Origin: Isoetes taiwanensis
Taxonomy: Eukaryota > Streptophyta > Lycopodiopsida > Isoetales > Isoetaceae
Length of the DNA: 64,000 nt
Direction: 5' to 3'
Assembly: GCA_021234155.1 (NCBI GenBank)
Contig: JAJEKV010000092.1
Span: 1,994,561 to 2,058,560, forward strand
Under the pieces are notes generated by a model. That model was not told the DNA's origin. It searched no databases and worked only from the letters and a program-made list of their open reading frames with translations. Positions 47,764-64,000 of the stretch are shown here, in pieces (within the stretch, counting starts at the first letter, position 1; every line of letters starts with the position of its first letter). The position numbers were made by a program, and so were the translations under genes.

Positions 47764-48934
47764 TCATGGGATCACATGTCCTTCCAGATTTTCAAATAAC
47801 ACGTGCCTCATTTGATCACCTTGTTTTTTTAATGACCTGTTCATGGCTTCTGTTTCATAGTAGTAAACTGGTGGAGGATCATCCTCAATTGGCAGCATGT
47901 CCCAGCCCTTGTGTTCCATTATACAGAAGTTCCAAAGAACACAACATGCGTGTATGATCTTGGAAGCTTTGGCAACATGCACGGGCAAGTGTTTCAGAAT
48001 TCTGAATTTTTCCTTAACAATCCCAAATCCATTCTCCACACACACTCTGCCCCTACAAATCCTTTTGTTGAACTTACCATAAGCACCCTGGTTTTGAGGA
48101 AAAACTTTAAGGAGAAAGGGCACGCTAGAATAGGTCGAGTCACCTAATAGAAGAGGTGGGATATTTACCCGAACATCTTGATCAAGAGGGTCGCCCCTTC
48201 TTGGTTTTACGCCACTAAGAGTCACCATCGGTTCTTGCAAAATTTGTTTTGAAGCAATTTTGTTATAGATGGAGCTCTTCTTGAACTGGTTTGAATCATG
48301 GATGTAACACGTTCTTGTTACACAAACATTTATAAAAAGTCGCTATGTGTCACAATTCCTTGCATGAGACATGAATGCCTCTTATGTCTGCTTTGTAATA
48401 GTCTTCCCCATTGTTTTTTTTTGGGTTTCCTCCATAAAAAATATGGGATCCAAATCAACCGCACCATATATATTGGGCAACCCTGTTGCATCATGGAATT
48501 CCTTAATGCAATGAATTAATCTTGCACACTGTAGGCATTGCAACAAAACGTTTGTAAAGCATTGTCTTGAAGCCAAAACAAGCGTGATTTTCTTGGTATA
48601 TTTCAAGACCGTTGCTTTCCCAACATAAAATCTCCTCCACCGACATGTAAGGGCATATCCCCGTGTGCAAGAAAATACGTAACCATAGCAAATCGCTTTC
48701 CGGGATCAACGGGGGCCTTACTTTAATACCGGGCCCGACAAGATAGGGCACAATTAAACCTACCAATCTCTCAAATGTGGCTCTCTTCATCCCGTAAAAT
48801 TGGTGCCACATATCATCTTCAAAGGAAGCTATACAATTCCATGCGTGGTTATCAATATTATCCCATTGTGTTCTCTCGCCTTGGAGCAATCCAAAATCTT
48901 CTTGGTGGTCTTCTAACCCCCTCTTTGGAACCAT
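47764..48934 (-). pseudogene. PIF/Harbinger transposase (HARBI1-like), frameshifted
   Basis: Three minus-strand frames in order: 48503-48934 (MWHQFYGMKRATFERLVGLI, HTGICPYMSVEEI), 48382-48606 (GLPNIYGAVDLDPIFF, first catalytic Asp region) and 47764-48240 (NIPPLLLGDSTYSSVPFLL with the second Asp; VCVENGFGIVKEKFRIL with the Glu). Order and motifs match HARBI1/ALP1-type DDE transposases. Frames do not join, and the segment between the first and second Asp near 48250-48380 is short. It is better preserved than the copy at 24369. Confidence 0.85.
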
Positions 48935-49460
48935 AAAGAACCATTAACGCCGCAGATCGCAAAAAAAAACATACCATTGTTGTCTTCTAAAACATCGTCA
49001 TCGAGCGGGGTCATTGGATCTTCGAGCTCATTGAGTTCCAATAGCCGCAAAAAAGATATCTCAGAATGCAAATCGAGTGTCAAAAGCACGAAAAAGCATG
49101 GCAATCATGCCAAGAATGACCGGATCCATGGTTTAGTGGGCGGAATCGAAAAGAAAGGGGAGGGAAAACTAGAAATGAATTATCCCACATAGCCCGCCGA
49201 ACCAAGAAATACAGGCTTGAATATCCCACAATTTGGCGCCCGAATTGAACGTTACGATCGAATTATCCCACATTTTCTCTCGTCGGCCGGAATTGATGCG
49301 TGATCGAAAATCCGGCAAACAGCACAAAATCTGCCAATAACAGAGGCTGTTAAGCCTCGAGAGACAATCGTCTCTCCTCTCCTCCCAAAAAAATACGTAC
49401 ATTTCGGGGAGGAACCGTATGTGACGAGAGATGGATTTTTTTACGAGCATGTGGCCGACG

Positions 49461-49461
<1 letters not shown>

Positions 49462-49494
<33 letters not shown>
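49462..49494. repeat. (GA)n tract at 3' end of LINE-A
   Basis: Directly adjoins the (GAAGT)n tail of LINE-A, as in the two other LINEs with the same 3' end. Confidence 0.9.
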
Positions 49495-51222
<1,728 letters not shown>

Positions 51223-51248
51223 GAAATGAAATGAAATGTATTACGTCT

Positions 51249-51570
51249 GGGTAAAAGCATGTTAGGGTGTCCCTTAAAAAGTATTATTTAGTGACTAAAA
51301 AGGTACCTAAAAAGGTAGCCAGGACTGGGTACTGGGTACCTGTATAATATCTCAATATAAGGTATGTTTTAGAACTTTTTATATATATATTGGTCTCCAA
51401 TAGCATTATCTTTATCTTAACTTTGAATATTACCATGTCCTTGACTTTTATTTTGGATTTTTGTATTAATTTTAATGAAAAGAAAAATGAGAAAGTACCC
51501 AGTTCTGAAGTACCTAGTGTATGTACTTTTGCAGGTTCCAAAAGTGGTACACCCTAACATGCTTTTACCC
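51249..51570. mobile_element. 322-bp MITE in the LINE-B 3' region
   Basis: Terminal inverted repeats of 22 bp start GGGTAAAAGCATGTTAGGGT at both ends. GTCT flanks it on both sides (51245-51248, 51571-51574). LINE-A has the equivalent site uninterrupted (TTTCGTCTTGTC). The interior is AT-rich with GGTACC-centred partial palindromes and no coding potential. A 4-bp duplication does not fit Harbinger (3) or hAT (8), so the superfamily is open. Confidence 0.88.
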
Positions 51571-53249
51571 GTCTGTGGAGGCCTCTCAGGCCTATAAGAC
51601 GACGCTTTTACATATCTTCATAAAAAAGTAGATGAGTTTCAGTTTCCTCATCTAGCTCCTCACTCTCACTCTCATCATCATTTTCATTTAAGAGAGTATT
51701 TACATTGCGCACACATATCTCTCTATAGTGCAATACTTCTATTAAATATGACCCTATTCTATCACCCTGGAGTAGGAAAAACGCCGTTAGATCACTTGCC
51801 TCTATTCCAAAACGGTCTCGTATCATTTTGTACGCTGGACACCATATCAAAACATGCTCCTCGTCTTCTATATCACCGCTACCACATACTTTACATTCCC
51901 GCATCGTTCTGGGAATGGACTGCCCCCATCTTCCCACTTCAATTCCAAGTCGATGTGAGCTTAGCCGCATCCTACTAATTGTATGTCGTTTTTTAACAGA
52001 TATGTCTTCACTCAAGTGTTTTGCAATACCCAATCCTGGGTTCATATTTTTCCTGTACAGGAACATTTTGGTCAGTGGTCCCTGCCATAATTTCCGCTTC
52101 ACCATCCCGCATACCCATTCTCGAAGGTCCCCATCATATAGAACTGCATCTTCCCAATTGATCTCCCATCTTTTTAACCATTTTTTTACATCTGAAAACC
52201 ATCCTTTTTGTTCACTTACTTGCAGGGCCAGATGTGGTAGTCTAGTATCATCCATTCTCCTCACCTTCTTAAGATACAGTATGCATTGGAGTATCGCTTC
52301 ACCCTCAAGGGGCATTAAGCCGCATTCAACTAGCATCATTTGATATGGCGTTTGGATCTTCACTCCTAATTCGAGTCTCAGGAATTTCTTTAGTACTTGT
52401 TCTACATCCTCCCATAAGCATTTAGGTAGCCCCGGTCCCCAGATCTCACAGCCATACAAGACAACACTTTGCACCAATGAATGAAATAATCTGCTTTTTA
52501 GTTGCCAATTCCAAAGTGAGATTCTTCTACACATGCTTTGCATAGCATATAAGGCTTTCAGACCCCCCTCAATTCTTTGTATTATGCAAGTATTCCACCT
52601 ATGGTTCCTGCTTATGATGAGCCCCAAGTACTTATATGAGTCACATGTATCTATTGTCTTCCCCTTGTATTTAAAAGTTTCCTGTTTTAGTGCACCCACT
52701 GTCATGATATTGGTCTTCTCAAGATTAACCTCCATGCCATTCATTTCACAAAAGGCTGCCAGTGAATCTAAATGTTGTTGCATATGCTCTCGTGTGCGCG
52801 CAAAGATGACAACATCATCAGCATACATGAGCAACTGTATGACATATCCATTCAAGGCTATGCCTCCTCTCCCATGACATCTAAGCCACTCCTCCAGACT
52901 ATCAATGAACAATCCAAATAATGTCGGAGACATCGGGCACCCCTGTTTCACTCCTACATTACTATCCACACAGTCCGGGATCTCCAATGCAAGAGGCATG
53001 GATAGTTGCACCAAAACTTTTTCATATAATACCCGCACCGCCTCCTGTAAGTCTTTAGGCACATTCAGCTTTTCCATTCTTTCCCATAATTGCTTCCTTG
53101 GTACTTTATCAAATGCTTTCCTGAAATCAACAAACAAGATGTATGCCGCTATCTTTGTACCTTTCACCGAATCCATGATGGTTTTTAGAACAAGTAGATG
53201 ATCCATTGTGGACCTATTGGGTCTGAACCCAGCTTGTGTTTCAGCCCTT

Positions 53250-53262
53250 ACCTTCTCTTTTT
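53250..53262. repeat. 13-bp target-site duplication (left) of the L1 insertion
   Basis: ACCTTCTCTTTTT here and at 58487-58499. The exact right edge of this copy is blurred by the adjoining poly(T). Confidence 0.88.
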
Positions 53263-53368
53263 TTTTTTTTTTTTTTTTTTGAGGGTAAGAATATGGTATA
53301 TTATATTAAATGAAAAGAAAACTGTAGTACATAATTCCTATTTAAAGGAATAGATCACAATAGCCAAG

Positions 53369-56300
53369 TTATACAAGGGCCAGCCTTTGCAAGCTGGAGC
53401 TCGAATCATCCCCCGTATCATCCCCAGACGCCCAGTGACACTTAAAGAACAGATAGAAGCCTTGGATCCTGCCAATCCTGTCTAAAGCTTTGTTGTAGAA
53501 ACGACCAAACTTTCTATGATGGCTTAAAGCCATAAGTGCCACCTCCATATTAAAGATATTCTTTAGTTTGTCTAACGAAAAGTGCTGTCCTCCAAGAGCA
53601 ATTCCACATCTATGCTTCCAGATAGCCCACAACACTATGTTAACCAATGATCTTCGATACTTTGTCCCCATCGGTTACTACCAAGATTTCAGGCCATAGA
53701 CATTGATCAGTTCTAACACCAATAAGAGGACTTACCCATTTCCAAAAGTCCACAACTTTGGGGCAAAAGAACAAATGTGAGAGTGTTTCCGTATTATTGC
53801 ATCCAAGTGGACAACGGTCCATTGCAAGCATTCCCCTTTGATGGAGTACCTCCATAGTACTGATTCCACCCTGCAAGGCTAACCATCTAAAGAACTGTAG
53901 CCTTCTTGAACATAGGGTTGACCATGAAGTTAGAAGTAGTTGTGACGCCATCAGGACATCCACACCTAATCTACCAGCTGCTTTTAGGGGGGAGCCTGGG
54001 CGAAGGAGGCGGTAGATAGTGCTGACAACATATTTCTCTTCCCCATTGCAAGACCATCTGTCACCTGGACCATCCTGTCCTGAGAGAGTATTCAAAGTCC
54101 TGCGTATTTCCCCAAAGATCTTCTTGTCTCCTTCCCCTGCTCCTTGTATCAATCCTTTAAAGCGGGACCAGGAGAGCCATCGCACACCATCCCAAAGATG
54201 GCCTACTAAAATGAACCCTGCTTGTCTCCATTTCGTGAAGATACGTGGATGTGTGAGGGCAAGAGGGAGGTTATTGCGCATCCATATCCGTGTATTCCAG
54301 AAGATGCTTAGCTTTCCAGCCTCCCGAGGTACATCCTTTGGATGAAAGAGACTTTGAACTTCCAACCAGGCCTCCAGCAGTTTTCTCATAATAGGAGATG
54401 TGCCAGGGGCAATTTTGTAGCTATAGAAGAAGGAACCAATTTCCTCACGAGGTAGGGATGGCTTACCTTTTAGTGTACATTGCTGAAGCCAGTATCTGAC
54501 AAAGTGTAGTGCAGGGGAGGTAATGCCATGTAATGCTCTCCATACGTATTTTCCAGCTAATGCTTGAGCTTGAGTTTCCAGGTCCTTACACCCCAGACCT
54601 CCATCCTTCTTATCCCTGCACATTTCAGACCAAGCCACCTTGTGCCTACCTTCTCCCCATATGAATTTTCGCATAATGGTTTGAATTTGGCTATAGACAC
54701 CCTTTTGAGCCACAATAGCCGAGGAGTAATACACATGGGATGCTGCCAAAACTGCATTAGCGACTGTAATTTTGCCAATAGTAGAGAGACCTTTGGCTGA
54801 CCACAAGTTAACCTTTTTTCTCAGGTTATCTAGAATAGGAGTCCATTTCCCTTTCAAGTTATCAGAGAGACCTAATGGTAGGCCAAGCAACCTGGTAGCC
54901 TCACTTTTAAGGATTCGAAAACCAAAGGCAGTAACTCTTGGGTCGATATCCTCGTCGAACGGCCATAGAACAACACATTTTGCCAAATTGAGTTGTATCC
55001 CTGACATTACCCCAAATGCATCTATAGCTTGACGAAAAGATAGAAAACTGGAATCATCAAACCTGAGAAAGAGGAAGGTATCATCGCATAATTGCATTAT
55101 TGTAAGCCTATCTTTGCGAAGTTTGGTAATCAGAAACCGTAGAGATATTACCCTCAGACACTTCATATTCCACCATCTTAGTAAGTAAGTTTGCTATGAT
55201 TAGAAACAGATATGGTGCCAGAGGGCATCCCTGCCTAATTCCCTTCCGAAGTTCAAAGAGTCCTGAAGGCTGCCCATTGATAAGGACTGATGCAGATGCA
55301 AGCTTATTCAAGCCTAGAGATAGCTCAACAAAGCCGGGGTCAAATCCCATATGCAACATAATGTCTTGCAAGCCTTTCCAGCGGAGGGAATCATAAGCTT
55401 TGCGAAAATCCAACTTGAGAAAGACACAATTTTGCTTGGAGCGTTTACACCAGTGCAACCCTTCCGCTGGCCGCAACAAAATTATCTAAGATGTACCTGT
55501 TCGGTAAGAAAGCTGTCTGTTCACCACCAATAATTTTGTTGAGTATAGGCTTGAGCCGATTGGCGATTATCTTCATAATAACCTTGTAGAGCACATTAGT
55601 CAGTGCTATAGGCCTCCACTCGCATAACTTTTGAGGCCTGGCTATTTTGGGGATCAATGATATGAAACCTGTGGATAGAGCCGGATGAAGGTATCGGGCT
55701 TCCCAAGCCCCTTTTATCGTCTTAATAAAAGCAGGACCAAGGAGGTCCCAAAATTCCACAAAAAACTCTGGGGGAAAGCCATCTGGGCCTGGGGATTTAC
55801 CTACTGCAAGAGAAGAGAGGGTAGAAAAGATCTCACCATCCTCCAGTGCCCGTAATAAAATCAGATTGTCAGCTTGCGAGATTTTAGTCCCCCATTGTAT
55901 CCTTGATAGCCAAGCTTGAGTTGTGGTATCATAAGTAATAGGGAGAGTGTCCTCTTTGAACATATTCTTAAAACTGTCTTTCACATATGTGGCAATCCCA
56001 TTAGGTGTGTCGATCCTGTGCTGCTTCTCATCAATGATGGATGTGATACTATTCTCGGCTAGACGAGCCCCTGCTAGTCTGAAGAAGTGTTTGGAGTTCT
56101 CATGATCCACTTCAGTGTACCACTTTGTTTTGGATCTAACTGCAGCTCCCCTGGCCTCCTCCTCCTCAATAGCCTTTGCCTGACCCTCAAGATCAGCTTC
56201 CCGAGAATGGAGAGTAGAATTGTATGGATCCAATAAGAGGTCCTGCTTGGTGATTCTCAATTGGTCATATATTGCATTTTTCGACCTTTTGAATTCTGCA

Positions 56301-57199
56301 GCTCTTTCACGCCCCCACTTTTTGATCCACTCCTTTATCTCCGAGATGGTTTGGATCCAGGCCTTCATACTTGGCCCTTCCACTTGATGACGAGATGCCA
56401 GAAAAACACGAAAAGGTTCACAGAAACCAGATTTACCAATTAGAGAAGTATTAAACTTGAAGGGAACATTACCCGATCTTCGGGCAGAAGGAGCATCTTC
56501 AAAGCTAAGTATTTGAGGAACGTGGTCGGATTGGGTAAAGGCCAAATCTCCTTCCACAAAGTATTTGTCAAAGAAGCCTGCCGACCTGTTGGCAAGATAG
56601 AATCTGTCTAGCAGACGGTATACTCAGTCATGCCCTTTTTGCTTGTTGGACCAATTTTAAAAAAGTATTCAAGGTGGGATTAAAGAGAATCCCACATTAT
56701 CAAGTAAGGAGTTCCATGAAGCATTCTCCTCAGTTGATAGATTCCTATGGAGGCCAATTTTCTGGTCCCAGATATCTGTCATATTCAAGTCACCACCAAG
56801 AAGCCAATTCTCGACTTCCTGTTTGGTAATCCAAATCTCAATCTCCTTCCACATGATGGCCCTTTCATTTGGTTTATTGGATGCATAAACATTTAGGAGG
56901 CCCCATTTACGCCAAGTGTCTCAAAGATAAGCGCACGCCATCCGCCATTTGTACCCTTAAACCGGTAGCGCCTTTTGCCCTTTCAGTATATAGCCGTACC
57001 ACCCTTTGTACCTAGGGCGGGCAAGTGAAAGAACCATCGCCCCCCCACCCAAGTACCCGGTGATCTAGCCTCAAAGTCGGGAGTCTATGTTCTTGTATGA
57101 GTATGATGTCTGCACGCCATTGACCTTATGGGCGCAAGCACTCGGGCACGCTTTTAACGCCCCCTTGATGCCCCTCAAGTTCCATGATATGACCTTCAT
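53369..57199 (-). pseudogene. L1 ORF2: endonuclease and reverse transcriptase, broken
   Basis: Starts MKVISWNLRGIKGALKACP at 57199, then ADIILIQEHRLPTLRLDHR, a GGDLNMTDIWD segment (56669-56854) and SDHVPQI near 56530, all APE-type endonuclease motifs. RT follows at 55445-56557 (SPGPDGFPPEFFVEFWDL; WRPIALTNVLYKVIMKIIAN), 55108-55479 (LKLDFRKAYDSLRW; GIRQGCPLAPYLF) and 53640-55166, whose catalytic motif reads LCDDTFLFL rather than FADD. The zf-RVT domain (SRRLQFFRWLALQGGIS; CPLGCNNTETLSHLFFC) and an IWKHRCG tail (53369-53671) complete it. At least three frameshifts or stops make this copy inactive. ORF2 nicks DNA and copies its RNA by target-primed reverse transcription. Confidence 0.9.
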
Positions 57200-58486
57200 G
57201 GAAAATATGGTGGTGATAGATATCGTGGGGAGCATATCCACTAGCCTCCCAATAGAATGTGTAAATGGGTGGCCCTCAAATATACCAAGGGAGTCGAGTT
57301 GTATGCATGCCCCCCCTTTCTTGACTATCTTACACAAACATAGTGTGTATGTATGATGGATGGTGACTTGGAACATGATTAGCCCATTGATTAGCCCATT
57401 GTCTAACAAAGACCAATAAAATTTGTTGATTGTGACTTTTGATTTTGTAGCCCCAACGTTTGTGACCGATGATGAGTAAGGATGGTGGCGAAGATCAATC
57501 ACCCAACTTCTTATAAAGCGGCCCCCCCTTAGATTACATAGTTGGACTGACCCTTGCCATAGGTTGGCGTGGCTCATTACTTTGGAAGGGAGCCTATCCC
57601 CGTACCATAGACATTGTGAACATAAGGAGGGCGAATAATTCGTGTAATGTACCCTTACTCCTATAAAGCGGCCCCCCCTTAGATACAGGAGTTGGATTGA
57701 CCCATACCACAAGTTGTCATTGCATAAAACCTTGGAAGGGAGTCTACCCCGAAACCATATAGTAAATACAAGGAGATTTCCATCGAAGATTGGAGCATTG
57801 TATTAATATTAAGAAAGATAAGTATTCAACTTATATATTTCGCATACTTCATAGTTTAGTGCTAGGAACTTGATCTGCAACCAGTCCGAGCCCGTTGCTC
57901 ATACAGAAAACCATTAGTTACAACCTGTTTTTCCTTTCCTATACCATACATAGGAGGCTTCATTTGTGTATAGTAAAACGACAACCCACCAAAGACCACC
58001 TGCTAACCTGCTAACTTTATGAATACAAACCACAAACTACCCTGTTTATGCATTGAACAGGAGACAACTACTTCCAAATCATGATATATGCTGGTCTCAT
58101 GGAAAAGTCCCATTTAGAGCTCAAAAGTTACTAACCGTTGATTCCTAAGAAGCTTTTGACCAGATCGAGCCTCTACACCGTCGTCATCCTCCTTGCTATG
58201 TCCGATTAGCAGCATTTTCTTCCCCTTTTTCTTCTTCTTGGCAGCAGATGAAAGGGGCAGAGCTGAATCATTATCAGATAGTCTCATGCCTTCTGTAGCA
58301 TTTGGATCTTGATCATGTGTTTGAGTGTTGCGTGAATAAGATTCTGGGGCTTGATAAATATCCACCATTTGTTGGGCTATATCAGCAGCCTTACTATCAG
58401 AGGACTGGAGCGAATGAGTTGTAACACCTTCACTAGAAAGGTTAGTGAGAAAGGCAGTCACTTCAAGGGATGGAACAATGTTTGCA
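57200..58486 (-). other. 5' part of the L1 insertion: possible ORF1 C-terminus or captured sequence
   Basis: From the insertion edge, the minus strand has an open frame of about 124 codons to 58114 (LEVTAFLTNLSSEGVTTHSL; AAKKKKKGKKMLLIG; ends VTFEL). After it come ~900 bp without coding sequence, including two ~85-bp direct repeats starting TATAAAGCGGCCCCCCC near 57512 and 57663. The frame could be the end of L1 ORF1 or a transduced host 3' exon plus UTR. It is fused by chance to the LINE-B RT frame across the insertion edge. Confidence 0.5.

Positions 58487-64000
<5,514 letters not shown>

Larger units (their letters stand above)
53263..58486 (-). mobile_element. L1-type LINE inserted in LINE-B, 5.2 kb
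   Basis: Lies on the minus strand between 13-bp duplications with an 18-nt-plus poly(A) tail at its 3' end (plus-strand T run 53263-53280). It contains an ORF2 (57199-53369, broken) and a ~1.3-kb 5' part with a short frame that may be the ORF1 C-terminus. Removing it restores one continuous RT frame in LINE-B, which proves the insertion order. Confidence 0.9.

Overview
The window is nuclear DNA of a land plant. It has GT-AG introns, a ten-exon RNase P/MRP POP1 gene, a Ty3/gypsy chromovirus primed by initiator tRNA-Met, PIF/Harbinger transposases, L1-type and other LINEs, and long (GA)n and (ATCT)n microsatellites. Low gene density and several generations of nested transposons suggest a large repeat-rich genome. 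A fern or another non-seed vascular plant would fit, but the sequence does not prove it. There are no bacterial features, rRNA, tRNA or CRISPR arrays that I can support.

Layout. 1-4.3 kb: exons of an unidentified minus-strand gene. 4.3-6.2 kb: LINE ORF1-like (DUF4283-like) reading frames. 7.1-8.2 kb: a segment whose paralogue lies at 9.96-10.35 kb and 23.5-24.2 kb, split by a 13.15-kb LTR retrotransposon (10347-23500, reading on the minus strand). 24.4-25.3 kb: a Harbinger remnant. 25.4-26.2 kb and 39.0-40.2 kb: oppositely oriented arrays of a ~430-bp repeat. 27.1-31.4 kb: gypsy integrase debris in a ~1.7-kb direct duplication that also copied the 5' end of POP1. 31.3-36.1 kb: POP1, the one clear intact cellular gene. 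37.2-41.2 kb: gypsy gag, protease, RNase H and RT debris. 41.2-44.8 kb: a degenerate LINE. 45-47.6 kb: simple repeats and a possible first exon of a secreted or membrane protein. 47.8-48.9 kb: a second Harbinger transposase. 49.5-64 kb: a nest of LINEs and a MITE, all LINEs on the minus strand.

The most unusual item is in the LTR retrotransposon. Besides degraded gag and a pol with protease, RT, RNase H, integrase and chromodomain, it has two extra reading frames between the PBS and gag. Each has its own TATA box (CTATAAATAG) about 100 bp upstream of the ATG and a pair of long hairpins about 200 bp apart further upstream. The first extra frame starts MARTKQTARK, which after Met removal equals residues 1-9 of the histone H3 tail, including K4 and K9, and then departs from H3. 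A chromovirus encoding both a chromodomain and an H3-tail mimic from a private promoter is, as far as I know, undescribed.

The nesting can be read directly. The LTR element has a 5-bp target duplication (GATTT), and the paralogous empty site is at 7.5 kb. A 5.2-kb L1-type LINE splits another LINE at a 13-bp duplication. A 322-bp MITE sits in that same LINE's 3' region. LINE 3' ends carry (ATTTC)n(TC)n tails that explain most of the (GA)n tracts.
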